A stretch of 64,000 bases of DNA from DASXKD01 sp963734725 (GCA_963734725.1 CAVTIX010000009.1:124001-188000); one strand, 5' to 3'. Positions 8,502-19,126 are shown, counted from the stretch's first letter. The notes: generated by a model from the letters alone, not told the origin. Made by a program: numbers and translations.

Positions 8502-9160
8502 GGCTCTCCGATGCGGTAGCCGCTTTCCCGGACGGTCTGGATCACCGGCGGATCGCCGAGCTTGGCCCGGAGCCGGCCGATGGTGGTCTTTACGGTGCTG
8601 GTGAATGGGTCGGCCGCTTCGTCCCATACCCGTTCGAGCAGTTCCTCGGCCGGGACCGGCCGCCCGTCCGCGGCGAGCAGGCATTCCAGCACGGCCAGTT
8701 CCTTGGGGGTCAGCGGCAGGCGCCGCCCGGCGCGGACGGCGACCCGGCGCGCCGGGTCCAGGCTCAGGTCGCCGTATTCGAGACTCGCGGGCAGCGGGGA
8801 GGCGGCGCGCCGGCCCAGGGCCCGGATGCGGGCCACCAGTTCCGCGAAGTCAAATGGCTTGGGCAGGTAGTCATCGGCGCCTAGATCGAGGCCCTCGACC
8901 CGTTCCCTGACTGATCTCGCCGCGGTGAGCATCAGTACCCGGGTTTCGGATCTGCCCGCGGCCAGGGCCCGGCAGACGTCGTCGCCGGGCACGCCGGGCA
9001 GGTCCCGGTCCAGCACCACCACGTCATACCGGTTGACCGCCAGGCGCTCCAGGGCCGCGGCGCCGTCCAGGGCCACGTCGACGGCCATCCCCTCCCGGCG
9101 CAGCCCGGTCGCCACCGCTGTGGCCAGGATCTCGTCGTCCTCGGTCACCAGGACCCGCAT
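8498..9160 (-). CDS. Two-component response regulator, OmpR/PhoB family
   Basis: A 220-residue protein. The receiver domain (1-115) has acidic residues VTEDDE, the phosphoacceptor in VVVLDRDLPGVPGDD, the Thr in VLMLTA and the Lys in YLPKPF. The C-terminal winged helix (about 125-218) has LPLTPKELAVLECLL and STVKTTIGRLRAKLG, the OmpR DNA-reading helix. ATG 9160 gives the natural MRVLVTEDDE start; the frame extends to 9187. It is the first gene of a two-gene operon with the kinase. The 160-bp gap to the divergent peptidase gene probably contains its binding sites. Confidence 0.9.
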   Translation of the reverse strand: MRVLVTEDDEILATAVATGLRREGMAVDVALDGAAALERLAVNRYDVVVLDRDLPGVPGDDVCRALAAGRSETRVLMLTAARSVRERVEGLDLGADDYLPKPFDFAELVARIRALGRRAASPLPASLEYGDLSLDPARRVAVRAGRRLPLTPKELAVLECLLAADGRPVPAEELLERVWDEAADPFTSTVKTTIGRLRAKLGDPPVIQTVRESGYRIGEP

Positions 9161-9322
9161 CGCCTGCCCGCCGCTTCGTGTGCCCACGGCATGTCAGCCG
9201 CCCGTTTCCCAGGATCGCAGGCCGCAGGTGACAGCCAGGTGACATTTCCGGTCACCGTGCTGTCACCTCCCCTTCTGTACAACAGGACGCGATGACCAAT
9301 CCCGGCTTTTGAGGGGGCCGCG

Positions 9323-10882
9323 ATGAATGACAGAACCGGCGGTACCCGACTCCTGCGGGGCGGGGGAGACCTGGCTGTCGCGATAGCCGTCGCCATGCTG
9401 ACCACGGCCTGCGGCGTCGTGCATGTGCATTTCGGGTCCTCCGCCGGCTCTGCCTCGACGGGGTCGGGGACCTACCGGGCGGAGCTTGCCTACGCGCAGT
9501 GCATGCGAGCCCACGGCCTGCCAGGCTTCCCCGACCCCCATCCATCCGGCGGCCCAAGCTTCCATGACCAGGTGAACGGCAACCCCAACAGCCCCGCGGC
9601 GCGGGCTAATGCCGCCTGCAAGCACCTGCTGCATGGCGGCAGCACGGGAACGGGCGGCGCCGCAGCGCCGGGGACGGTCACCCCGTCCGGTACCGAGCGG
9701 GCAGACTGCCTGACCTCCCAGCCGCCGTCGTGCGACGCACCCCGGCAGCTCCGGGTTGCCTACGGCATCAAGCCGCTGCTGGATCGCGGGATCACCGGCC
9801 GCCGGCAGACCGTTGTGCTGCTGGAATTCCCCCCTGCATCGGCCACTGCCGGCGCCCAGGTGCCAGCGGTCTCCGACATCAGGCAAGACCTGGCTCGATT
9901 TGACAGCGCGTTCGGCCTGCCTACCGCGCGGCTGCAAGTTGTGAACACCCTGGCGCACGTGGCATCGCCGTGGCTGGCGGCCGCCGAGGAAGTGGGGGAC
10001 ACCGAGATCGTGCATGCCGCCGCGCCAGACGCGGCCATCCGGGAGGTCCTGATTCCGTCACCGTATACGGCCAGCATCGGCAAAGTGAGCCCGGCCGTCG
10101 TCGCCGCCCTGCGGCTCGGCCTTGCGCAGGGAGGCGTGATCGAGCTCAGTGCCGGCGTGGGAGAGCAGTGCTTCACCCCGGCTGAGGCAGCCCAGTGGAA
10201 CTCGGTCTTGCAGGCCGCGCAACGCGACCGGGTGACCGTCGTCATCTCGACGGGTGACAACGGCGCCGGCATCACTCCCTGTCCCGGTGGGACCACCTCA
10301 GTCGAAGGGGTGGACCTGCCGGCCTCGGACCCGCTCACGCTGGCCGTCGGCGGCACCAGCCTGCAGGCCAGCCGGACAACCGGTGCCTACCTCGGCGAGA
10401 CCGCGTGGAACACCCCTTCTTCAGGAGCCGGCGGCGGTGGCTTCAGCCGGCTGTTCCCCCGGCCCGCCTACCAGGATGGCATCGCTGGCATCGGCGCGAC
10501 CCGGGGCGTGCCCGACGTGGCTGCCGACGCTGACTACCGGACCGGCATGGCCATCGCCGTCAGCGGCGGCAGCCACAGCTACCTCATCGGGGGCGGCGGG
10601 GTCAGCGTCGCCGCTCCGCTGTGGGCCGCTGTCGTCGCCCTGGCCGACCAGTACGCCGGCCGACACCTCGGCTTCGTCAATCCCGCCCTCTACCGGATCG
10701 GCCGCAGCACCCACTACCACCAGGCGTTTCACGACGTGACCACGGGCACCAACACCGTGACCTCCCCCACCCAGACCATCACCGGCTACCAGGCCGCGCC
10801 CGGGTGGGACCCGGTCACCGGCTGGGGAAGCCCCAGCGCACAGGTGCTCGTCCCCCTGCTCGCCCGCTACGCCAGCCCCTGA
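9323..10882 (+). CDS. S53 (sedolisin) serine-carboxyl peptidase lipoprotein with N-terminal actinobacterial lipoprotein domain
   Basis: 519 residues. The signal peptide ends in lipobox LTTACG, so the protein should be anchored outside the membrane. Residues about 50-105 form a separate domain, LAYAQCMRAHGLPGFPDP and NPNSPAARANAACKHLL, usually seen in small actinobacterial lipoproteins. The S53 catalytic domain follows: Glu and Asp four residues apart in EEVGDTEIVHAAAP, the oxyanion Asp in ISTGDNGAG, and the nucleophile Ser in GVSVAAPLWAA (usual form GTSxxxP). The C-terminus has the calcium-site-like region HDVTTGTN to GYQAAPGWDPVTGWG. The classical S53 prosegment is absent. ATG 9323 has GAGGGGG upstream. 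It is divergent from a two-component system. S53 enzymes act best at acid pH. Confidence 0.85.
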   Translation: MNDRTGGTRLLRGGGDLAVAIAVAMLTTACGVVHVHFGSSAGSASTGSGTYRAELAYAQCMRAHGLPGFPDPHPSGGPSFHDQVNGNPNSPAARANAACKHLLHGGSTGTGGAAAPGTVTPSGTERADCLTSQPPSCDAPRQLRVAYGIKPLLDRGITGRRQTVVLLEFPPASATAGAQVPAVSDIRQDLARFDSAFGLPTARLQVVNTLAHVASPWLAAAEEVGDTEIVHAAAPDAAIREVLIPSPYTASIGKVSPAVVAALRLGLAQGGVIELSAGVGEQCFTPAEAAQWNSVLQAAQRDRVTVVISTGDNGAGITPCPGGTTSVEGVDLPASDPLTLAVGGTSLQASRTTGAYLGETAWNTPSSGAGGGGFSRLFPRPAYQDGIAGIGATRGVPDVAADADYRTGMAIAVSGGSHSYLIGGGGVSVAAPLWAAVVALADQYAGRHLGFVNPALYRIGRSTHYHQAFHDVTTGTNTVTSPTQTITGYQAAPGWDPVTGWGSPSAQVLVPLLARYASP

Positions 10883-10884
10883 CG

Positions 10885-10910
10885 GCCGGCCACTCGGACC
10901 CCAGGCCGGC
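10885..10910 (+). terminator. Possible terminator hairpin
   Basis: GCCGGCC and GGCCGGC with a 12-nt loop begin three bases after the stop codon of the S53 gene. There is no T-tract, as in many actinobacterial terminators. Confidence 0.4.
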
Positions 10911-11229
10911 TGCTTAGCGAAGGCGCTTGGTCATCCTTGCCGTCCGGACGCTATCGATTCCCTTAGCGATGTGCCCCTCGACCGGTCACGCTGCTGTCGC
11001 GCACAGCGCGCGCAGAACCAGGCAATCGGTCCACAGGCGCGCGTGCTGCCCGGAAAGCCAATGTCCCGGCGCCAATCGGCTCCGCGCGGCGTCGCGCTTG
11101 GGAACCAGTCACAGTCCGTGAGTCGCGCTGGTTGGCGTCCAGTGCGCAAGTAACCGCCTGAGCCGTTAGGTCCTGTGGGTCGGCGTCGGTGCCGTGCCCG
11201 ACCAGGCGTCCGGCGCGCGTGGCACGAGA
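10911..11229. other. Stretch without a recognised gene
   Basis: The gap between the convergent S53 and S9 peptidase genes. I found no coding frame or repeat of note apart from the hairpin at its left edge. Confidence 0.4.
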
Positions 11230-13224
11230 TCAGGCCGGCATGTACCTGTCGAACCAGGTCACGAGCCGGGTCAGGTAGTCAGTGACGGCCGGGAACCGGC
11301 TGACGCCGTGTCCTTCCCCGGGGTAGATCACCAGCTCCGAGTCGACGCCATGACTGATCAGTGCCTGATAGAACTCCCTGGCCTGGCCGGCCGGCGTGCA
11401 CCGGTCCTTCGCGCCCGCGGTGAGCAGGGTCGGCGTCCTGGCCCTGCTCGCGTGCATAACCGGGCTGCGTGTGTGCACCTGGTTGCCGATTTCCTCGGGA
11501 TCGGCGTTGTCCAGGAACCACAGTCCCCAGCGGGGGATGTTGGTCGTGTACGTGAAGCTGTACCAGTCAGTCACCGGCGAGCCGGCCACCGCGGCCTTGA
11601 ACCTCTGGTCCTGGGTCACCAGCCAAGCCGACATGAACCCGCCGTAGCTGACGCCCATCGTGCCGATCCGCGCCGGATCCGCGATCCCGCGCTCGATCAT
11701 TGCGTCGATTCCGGACAGATAGTCGTGGGTGTCCGCGCCGCCCATGTCGCCGACGACCGCGGCGGCGAACTCCTGACCTCGCCCGGAGCTACCGCGCGGG
11801 TTCGGGAGCAGGACGGCGTATCCGCGGGAGACCAGCAGGGGCACCGCGTGGTCGCGCATCGTCCAGCTCCGCTGGTAGGCCCCGACCGGCCCGCCGTGGA
11901 CGTGCAAGACCAGCGGGAACGGCCCGGCGCCGGGCGGCGTGCACAGGACTCCTTCGATCGCGGTCCCGTCGGGCGCGCTCCAGGCGACGTTCGCCGCCGA
12001 GCCCGCGACCGATCGGAGGTAGTCGGTGCCGGCATGGGCCAGGGAGGCCAGCACTTGGTCGGTGCCCGCGCCAACGATCGCGATCTGCTGGGGAGTGTCG
12101 TAGTCGTCCCGGACCACGATGACCTGGCCGTCGGACGTGAAAGCGCCGGCCGGGTAGAACCAGCTCGCCCACGACTGCCCGGACGCGACCAGTTCCTTGG
12201 CGGTGATCGTCTCCGGCAGGAGTCCTTCCCCGGCGTCGGCGATCCCGGCCACGCTGTCCAGATGGCGCTGGCCGATGTAGCCAAGCCGCGTGCCGTCGAT
12301 CCACTGGACCGCGGTGACATCTGCCCCGGCGGTGTCTACGGCGCGCCTAGTGCCGGCCACCAGGTCCAGCAGGATCAGGTCACCCGCCACGATCAACCGG
12401 TCGCTGCATACCGCCTCTACCACGGCGGCCCTCCTACCGTCGGACGTCCCGGCAGGCAGCCCGAGCTGGACATCACTGCGGAGCAGTTCGGTCATCTCGC
12501 CCGTCGAGATGTCGAGCCGGCTGAGCACGGCGGAGTACCAGTCGTCCTCGCTGGGCTGTTCGCTGGCGATGGCCAGCACATGCCCGGAGCCGGACCAAGC
12601 CGCCTCCCAGACGTTCAGCCCGTCGGGCGAGACCTTGGCGAGCTCGCCGGAGGCCGGGGTGTAAAGCCACACGCTGCGCCAGGCATCCTCCGGCATCCCA
12701 GTCTCAACATCCGGGTACCAGGACGGGAGCCCGGACTCGCCCGAGCCGACCGTTCCCGATCCCTGCGCGTCAGCCATCTCCGCCCCGAGCCCGGCGACCC
12801 CGAGCAGGATCCGGGCGCCGTCCGGTGACCACGCGAGATACTCGACCGTGCCGGGGACAGCAGGCGCTGGCCGGGCCTCGCCGAGCTGCCCGTCGGCCAG
12901 CAGGTAGAGCTGGAACACCTCAACCTTGGCCCGGTCGGACAGGAAGGCCAGCGATGACCCGTCCGGCGCGAGCCGGGCGGCCTTGGCTGACCCGCCACCG
13001 GACGTCAGCGCGCGCAGCGCGCCATCCCACACCTCGTACAGGGCGGTACGTGGCAGCCCATCGAGTTCGTCATAGACCGATCCGGTCACCACGATGCGGC
13101 TTGCGTCGGCCGTCGTGACGAGGTCGGTGACGTGGTGCGGCCTGCCGAAAGCCGGCTCGTGCAGCCGCCGGAGATGCTCGGCGACCGCGGCGTAATCAGG
13201 GGATTCCCGCAGGTCCTTGCGCAT
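11230..13224 (-). CDS. S9-family serine peptidase (prolyl oligopeptidase/acylaminoacyl-peptidase type)
   Basis: 664 residues. The N-terminal ~390 residues form a beta-propeller with repeated strands such as YLAWSPDGARILLG and SLAFLSDRAK. The alpha/beta-hydrolase domain follows: oxyanion/HGG motif VLHVHGGPVGAYQ, nucleophile elbow IGTMGVSYGGFMSAWL, Asp in TAGAKDRCTP and His in YPGEGHGVSR, a complete Ser-Asp-His triad. There is no signal peptide, so it is likely cytosolic and cleaves short peptides. ATG 13224 (MRKDLRESPD) is preferred; the frame reaches 13242. It is transcribed alone, convergent with the S53 gene. Confidence 0.9.
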   Translation of the reverse strand: MRKDLRESPDYAAVAEHLRRLHEPAFGRPHHVTDLVTTADASRIVVTGSVYDELDGLPRTALYEVWDGALRALTSGGGSAKAARLAPDGSSLAFLSDRAKVEVFQLYLLADGQLGEARPAPAVPGTVEYLAWSPDGARILLGVAGLGAEMADAQGSGTVGSGESGLPSWYPDVETGMPEDAWRSVWLYTPASGELAKVSPDGLNVWEAAWSGSGHVLAIASEQPSEDDWYSAVLSRLDISTGEMTELLRSDVQLGLPAGTSDGRRAAVVEAVCSDRLIVAGDLILLDLVAGTRRAVDTAGADVTAVQWIDGTRLGYIGQRHLDSVAGIADAGEGLLPETITAKELVASGQSWASWFYPAGAFTSDGQVIVVRDDYDTPQQIAIVGAGTDQVLASLAHAGTDYLRSVAGSAANVAWSAPDGTAIEGVLCTPPGAGPFPLVLHVHGGPVGAYQRSWTMRDHAVPLLVSRGYAVLLPNPRGSSGRGQEFAAAVVGDMGGADTHDYLSGIDAMIERGIADPARIGTMGVSYGGFMSAWLVTQDQRFKAAVAGSPVTDWYSFTYTTNIPRWGLWFLDNADPEEIGNQVHTRSPVMHASRARTPTLLTAGAKDRCTPAGQAREFYQALISHGVDSELVIYPGEGHGVSRFPAVTDYLTRLVTWFDRYMPA

Positions 13225-13466
13225 AGTCCGGGATGATCTCACGCATTATGCCGGTGCCGCTATCAGCCAGGCGGCCCCCGGCCAGCGCAGGTGCCGGGAG
13301 GCCCTTGCTGTTTGCGTCGGGGCGCACGTCCCATGCGCGCACGGAACACCGCTTGCGGCGGCGATCCAGGGCCACACCGGACGACGCTTGAGGCCAGGAC
13401 GCTCTCGTAGCCGCACCCATGGGGCCCGGCCCCCATAGGGTCAGGTCACGTGTGCCCAGAGTCTCT

Positions 13467-14570
13467 CTAGCCGACTCCGCCTGGGCCCAGTTGCGCGAAT
13501 GGTGGCTGGCCGGCTTCCTCGTCGGTGAGCTGGAGCGGGAGTTCTACTCGGCCGTGGCGGGCGGCATGGTAGGCGGCGTAGATGATTTCAAGGACCGCGC
13601 GGCCGTCTTCGCCGGTCTCACGGGGGACCGCGTCCTCAGCGACGCAGCGCGCGAAGTGGTCCATCTCCTGCGGAAAGCCGCAGTTCCACAGCTCGTCGGA
13701 CATCGTGAAGGTCCATCCGCGGGTGTCAGGGGCCTTTTCCACGGCATATCCGTAACCCACGTCGCTGAATGTGGTGAGTGAGGAGCCGCGGAGCAAGTCG
13801 GCGTACGTAACTCCCCGGGCGCCGAGGATCTCGGCCCGATCCTCCATGCCGCCCGGCTTGGCCCAGCTTGCCTCGATGAGAGCTGCCCGCCGGCCGTCGA
13901 ACCGGAGTGTCACGATAGCGTGGTCCTCGGCCCTGGTGCGCTGGTGATGGACGAAGGTGCCGACTTCCGCCGACGCTGAATTCGCCGCGGGCTTGCCGTA
14001 GATCCAGCGAGCGAACTCAATGCCGTGACAGGCCATGTCCATGAGCACCCCGCCGCCAGCCAGCTCCGGATCCCAGAACCAATCCGAGTGCGGCCCGTAA
14101 TGCTGCTCCGACTGCCGGACCAGGTAGACCTCGCCGAGCGCACCTTCGTCAGCAAGCTCTTTTGCCCGCACATACTTCGGCGCGAAGCAGATCTCCTCGG
14201 CATACATCAGCTTGACCCCAGCCCTACGGCACGCCGCGATCATCTCGTCGGCCTCCCGCAGCGTTCGTGCCAACGGCTTCTCGCAGACGACATGCTTTCC
14301 TGCCTCCGCTGCCGCCACCACGATGTCGCGATGAAGCCAATTCGGCGCAGCGACACTGACCAGATCGACATCGGGACGCCGGGCAAGCTCCCGGTAGTCG
14401 GTGTGCCACGCCGGAATCCCCCATCTAACTGCGAACTCTGCCGCACGGTCAGGCGATCGGGACGCCACCGCGCGCACCGACGCCAATGCCGACAACGAGA
14501 AGGCCTCCGCATGCACCTGACCGATAAACCCACTACCGACCAGCCCGACCCCGACCTCACGCGACGTCAT
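13467..14570 (-). CDS. Gfo/Idh/MocA family oxidoreductase
   Basis: 367 residues. An N-terminal Rossmann fold begins VGVGLVGSGFIGQVHAEAF, followed by VRAVASRSPDRAAEFA. The family signature HVVCEKPLARTLREADEM supplies the conserved Lys of the EKP motif near residue 96. The C-terminal alpha/beta domain contains GGGVLMDMACHGIEFARW with the conserved catalytic-region His. ATG 14570 follows AAGGAGGA at 6 bp, an excellent ribosome site. These NAD(P)-dependent enzymes oxidise sugars, inositols or related polyols; the substrate is not predictable here and the gene stands alone. Confidence 0.88.
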   Translation of the reverse strand: MTSREVGVGLVGSGFIGQVHAEAFSLSALASVRAVASRSPDRAAEFAVRWGIPAWHTDYRELARRPDVDLVSVAAPNWLHRDIVVAAAEAGKHVVCEKPLARTLREADEMIAACRRAGVKLMYAEEICFAPKYVRAKELADEGALGEVYLVRQSEQHYGPHSDWFWDPELAGGGVLMDMACHGIEFARWIYGKPAANSASAEVGTFVHHQRTRAEDHAIVTLRFDGRRAALIEASWAKPGGMEDRAEILGARGVTYADLLRGSSLTTFSDVGYGYAVEKAPDTRGWTFTMSDELWNCGFPQEMDHFARCVAEDAVPRETGEDGRAVLEIIYAAYHAARHGRVELPLQLTDEEAGQPPFAQLGPGGVG

Positions 14571-15532
14571 GCCATCCTCCTTGACCCATGACCACAGTCG
14601 AGCATGGCGGCACAATGCCGCAGGTTCGCGCCGACATTCGGTCACCAGCGAAACTACCGCGCCCAGGCTGTCATCCCAGCTAACAACCGGCGACGGTCCA
14701 ACCGAACTTCCGCGGCCCGGTACCGACCAAAGTCACGGTCACCTCGCACTGGCGCATGAACAATCAACTGTGCTCGGCATCCCCGCCCAGTAACGGAGCC
14801 AAGGCTCAGCGCGCGGTCGGAGATTCCGCCGCGACGTCCGTCAGCTCGGGAGCGCACTTGCTGCCGACCTCAGCCTGCAGGTGCCAGCCCTGGGCCATCA
14901 GACCCTCACCGATCACAGAGCGTGGTCGGCGTTCTGGTTGCGGACGCGCGAACAGCCGCCGCTCGGCGCAGCTGCCGGGTCTCAGCCATCACCAGTTGAG
15001 GCGTACAGACCGGGTAGCTATGCGCGCTCGGTGTCTACCGGATTTAGCCGAATAGCGAGCGTTGTGTCGGTACATGTTTATCTGCAGATCAGCATGGTTA
15101 TTCGCTGTTGGTGATTTCGGCCGAGAGCCATCCGGCCAAACGCTTGAGCCATCTCGGAGGCAGCCTGCCGATTCCGGGCGGCTGACGACCAGCCCGGCTG
15201 TGCAGGTGCCCGCACTCAGATCATCCTGTTCGGCGCGCGGTCGCCGGGCGTAGTGGACGGTTCGCTCGGAAAGCGATGTGGTTGATCCTGGACACCGCCG
15301 CCGGCGGCAGTCGGCGTGTTTGCGGCTTGGGTACCGGGATCGGGCCGGTTCGGTCTGTGTGCTTGGCGACCCGGCACACGCCCGTGGATCACCGGTCGCG
15401 CCGTCGTGCGGTACGGGCGTGACGCGGCCGTCACCGCTAGGGGTGATGCCGAGCGGAGTGTCCGCCGTTATTATCAACCCGGGGCTTCCTGTGCGCTGCG
15501 CCGGCTGTGGCGCCGGAAGGGGGGCTGAAGCC
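14571..15532. other. Long stretch without a recognised gene
   Basis: About 960 bp between the oxidoreductase and the MMPL gene. Frames exist on both strands, but none resembles a protein family. 15030-15120 is distinctly less GC-rich than its surroundings and could hold a promoter or be of foreign origin. Confidence 0.4.
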
Positions 15533-17750
15533 GTGAATATTCTGCTGGAGCGGCTCGCCGGTGTCGCGGCCCGAAGGCACTGGCTCGTCATCATCGCGTG
15601 GGTGATCATCCTAGGCGGGCTGCTGGCCGCTAAGAATGCATTCGGCGGCGAGTACGTGAACAACTACACGATCTCGGGCAGCGATTCGAGCGGCCGGCCT
15701 TGCCGTGCTGAACGAAACGTTCCCGCAGCAGGGCGGGTATGGCGGGCAGATCGTGTTCCACGCCATGAGCGGGAAGGTCTCGGCGCAAGAATCGGCGGTC
15801 AACCAGTCGGTCAGCAACGTCTCCAGGCTGCCGGACGTCATCAAGGCGGTCAGCCCGTTCGCCTCGCCCAGCACTGGCGCCGTGTCCAAGGACGGCACGA
15901 TCGCGTACGCCAGCGTCGGCTGGAACGTGAACCCGAACTCGCTGGACACCTCCTATCTGGACAAGCTCAACAACGCGGTGGCCCCCGCCACGAAGGCCGG
16001 CCTTCAGGTTGAGTACGGCGCGGGCGCGGGAGAGATCGGCCAGAAGACCAGCGATATCAAGTCCGAGGTGATCGGGCTGGCCTGCGCACTAGTGCTGCTG
16101 CTGATCATGTTCTGGTCGCTGATGGCAGCCGCGATCCCGCTAGTGTCTGCCATCTTCAGCGTGCTCTGCGGGCTCGCGCTGCTCGGGCTGCTCGCGAGGG
16201 TAGTCACGTTCCCGACCACCGCCCCCACCATCGCCACGCTGCTCGGGCTCGGCGTCGCGGTGGACTACGGGCTCTTCATGGTGGCCAGGCACCGCGAGCA
16301 GCTGGACAGCGGGATCGGCGTCGTGGCCTCAGTGCGGCTGGCCGCGGGAACCTCCGGGGCCGCGATCGTCGTGGCTGGCAGCACGGTCGCGGTCTCAGTG
16401 CTGGGCCTATATATCTCCGGAGTCGGCTTCGTCGGCGCGCTCGGCCTGGCCGCGGCACTCGTCGTCGTGGTCACCATGATCTCGGCGCTGACCCTGGTGC
16501 CCGCCTTCATGGGGCTGGTCAGGGAGGGCGTGCGGGGCCTGTTTGCGCGGGTCCGTGCCCACAAGGAAGGGCTGACCGTGCAGCAGCAGGCGGCCGCCAC
16601 CGCCGCGGCCACGCACAAGCAGCACGAACACAGCGCATTCGCCCGGTGGGGGCGGATGGTGAGCGCCCATCCCTGGCCGTGGGGGGTGGCGAGCGTGGCG
16701 GCGCTCCTGGTGCTGGCGATCCCGCTGTTTTCAATCACGCTGGGCCAGCCGGACAACGGGACGAACCCCACCTCAGACAGCAACCGACAGGCGTACGACC
16801 TGATATCTCAGGGCTTCGGGGCCGGCGCGAACGGGCCGCTGACCGTCGTCGTCAAGCTGCCGAACCAGCCGGGCTCCGCGAACAGCTCACTGCTGAGCAC
16901 CATGCAGTCGGACATCTCCAAGACCGCCGATGTCGCGTCGGTCACCCCGGCGGCCATCAACTCGTCTGGCACCACCGCAGTGTTCAACGTCATCCCGGCC
17001 ACCCGGCCGCAGGCCACGCAGACCACGGCCCTGGTGAACACGCTTCGCGATGACGTGCTGCCCAAGGAGCACGCGACCAGCTATGTCACCGGCACCACGG
17101 CGGGGGCCGTCGACTTCACCGGCCAGATCACGAGCCGGCTGGCGTGGCTGATCATCGCCGTGGTCGCGATCTCGTTCCTGCTGCTGACCACTGCGTTCCG
17201 GTCGGTGGTGATCGCGGCCAAAGCCGCGATCCTCAACATCCTGTCAATCGGCGCCGCCTACGGCGTCATCGTCGCGATCTTCGAGTGGGGCTGGGCAAGG
17301 AACGTGATTGGCCTGCAGTCGACGCTGCCCATTCCCGCCTACGTGCCGATGCTCGTGTTCTGCATCGTGTTCGGCCTGTCCATGGACTATGAGGTCTTCC
17401 TGCTATCCAGGGTGCACGAGGCCTGGCTTGACACCCGGGACGCGCACCGCGCCGTCGCGATCGGGATCGGCGCGACAGCCCGGGTCATCACGACCGCGGC
17501 CGCGATCATGATCGTCGTGTTCACCAGCTTCGTGCTGAACCCGGATCCGACCGTCAAGATGCTCGCCATCGGGATGGCGTTCGCAGTGCTCATCGACGCG
17601 TCGCTGGTCCGGATGTGCCTGGTGCCCTCGATCATGTCACTGCTCGGGTCGCACGCCTGGTGGCTGCCTCGCTGGCTGGAGCCGGTGGTGCCGAAGATTC
17701 AGCTCGAGGGAAGCGTGGCCGAGCCGGTGGAGCATCAGCGTGTCCGGTAG
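15533..17750 (+). pseudogene. MMPL/RND-family transporter, single frameshift
   Basis: GTG 15533 opens VNILLERLAGVAARRHWLVI with a first membrane helix and the extracytoplasmic start FGGEYVNNYTISGSDSS. At about 15691 one extra G shifts the frame; removing it joins SGSDSS to AGLAVLNETFPQQGGYGG and the next 680 codons. The rest is a full transporter: helices around 16080-16500 with LGLGVAVDYGLFMVARHREQ (the Asp of the proton relay), a second porter domain, and a second helix bundle with VFGLSMDYEVFLLSRVHE. The length of about 739 residues is normal for short actinobacterial MMPLs, which export lipids or drugs. If the shift is a sequencing error the gene is intact. The frame continues from ATG-less codons, so no shorter functional product is obvious. 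Confidence 0.8.
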
Positions 17751-18311
17751 ACACGCCGCTCCCCCGAGCGCCACGGCTCCGCGCGCGATGACCAAGTCTG
17801 GCTGGTGGCCCGCGCGGGTATCCAAGGCCACTGGGCGCTGCGGTCATGCTGCCGTGGTTGTCGCACTGGCTGAGGCCGCTGGCGCCCTTGATGCGGGCCC
17901 AGGCGATCGGCGGGCGAGCCGGGCGATGAACGCGACGGCCACCTTGAAGCAGGGCACCACGGCGGGCCTGGTATAGCCCGATGACACCAGTTTGCGCTGG
18001 CTGTAGCCTCCAGCACTTGTGAACGATCATGTCCGAACCGGACTGCGCTGTGATCATAGCCGCGTGCCAAATTTGTCAGGTAGGACAACACGATCCTCGT
18101 TGGCAATGGGCACACTGCGGTATCGGCGCCGGGTGAACCAGCTTGCCCAGTCGGGCTTTAGAGGAGGAGCGAGCCCGCGGGCCGGTGCCGGTACGGGAGG
18201 GGCCGGTGGCGGAGATCGCCTCTCCGGAGCAGCGTGACCGGCTCCGCCCCCGTGCCCCTTGCCTCCGTTGGCGGGCCCGCCCGCCACTGGCCGGGGCGCG
18301 GCCCGCACGGG
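17751..18311. other. Stretch without a recognised gene
   Basis: Between the MMPL gene and the minus-strand membrane protein I see only low-quality frames. Confidence 0.4.
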
Positions 18312-18750
18312 TCAGTGGGTGGTGAGGATGGTGGTGGCGGCGGTGGCGCCGGCCAGCAGGGCGGCGAGGATGAGCAGGACGGTGGCGGCCTGGGTGGTGT
18401 AGGCGCGGGTGGTGAACTGGCGCCGGTACCAGGCCTGGACGTCGGCGAGGTTGGCGGGGTTGAGGTGGCGGGTGATGGTCAGCACCTGGGCGGCCAGGGC
18501 GCAGGCGACGGCGAGGGCGGCGGTGGCGACGGTGGCGGCGGCCAGGTCCTGGGCGGCGCTGCTGTGGGTGAACTGCCCGGCGGCGAGGGCGCCGAGGCCG
18601 GTGAGCAGGATGCCGAGGACGGTGATGGTGGTGATGGCCCGGGCGGTGACGGTGTCGATGCGGGCCAGGGACGCGGCGGGGGTGAGCTGGGCGGCCAGGT
18701 CGGCCCAGGCTTGGTCGGCGCGGGCTGGGCGGGCGGACGGGGCTGGTCAT
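18312..18750 (-). CDS. Small three-helix membrane protein next to CHAT gene (frameshifted start)
   Basis: A clear protein reads on the minus strand: DQAWADLAAQLTPAASLARI, helix TITVLGILLTGLGALAAG, helix VATAALAVACALAAQVL, a cytosolic stretch VQAWYRRQFTTRAYTTQ, and helix TVLLILAALLAGATAATTI. The ATG at 18750 overlaps the stop of the 65-codon ORF (ATGA), but that ATG leads into a different frame; dropping one base near 18720 connects them. N-terminal soluble helix, two-helix hairpin, basic linker and last helix recall 2-4 TM effectors such as SLATT or PycTM proteins; this is a structural analogy, not a family match. It is divergent from the CHAT-STAND-TPR gene. Confidence 0.55.
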
Positions 18751-18944
18751 CGGGTTTGTGTTCCGGTGCAGGTGAGCGGGTGTGCCCCGGTGCCGCTGGC
18801 GCCGGGGCAGGTGACGATCACCTGGAACGGGCGGTCCCGCCGGTAGGCGACCGGTGGGCCCAGCTCCTCCAGGGCCTCTTCGACCAGGCCGGTGAGGTCG
18901 GTGTGGTGGTCGGGGCATTCATACCGGTCGGGGTCCAGGGTCAT
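18747..18944 (-). CDS. Small protein, 65 residues, upstream of membrane protein
   Basis: MTLDPDRYECPDHHTDLTGL starts an acidic protein with a predicted helix LVEEALEELG and a C-terminal part with two cysteines (VTCPGASG, LTCTG). RBS-like GGAGGCA precedes ATG 18944 by about 6 bp. Its stop overlaps the ATG of the membrane protein, so the two form a small operon divergent from the CHAT gene. Function unknown. Confidence 0.5.
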   Translation of the reverse strand: MTLDPDRYECPDHHTDLTGLVEEALEELGPPVAYRRDRPFQVIVTCPGASGTGAHPLTCTGTQTR

Positions 18945-19126
18945 CGGCGGTGCCTCCTTGCCGGGTGAGGTCGGCCCGCCATCGGCTGGACGCGGGTTAT
19001 TCCCGGATGTGCGCGGGGCGGTTAGTGGCGGGTATCTTACTATCGCGTTACCGGGCGCATCCTTGTGCTAACGATCGCGTTGCCCTGTTGGATTACGAGG
19101 CGCGCATTGCGGGTCAGGCGGGGGTG

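Noticed and set aside
11194..12828. 544-codon plus-strand frame
   Set aside because: Exact antisense of the S9 peptidase, which has a full catalytic triad; composition is that of a mirror frame.
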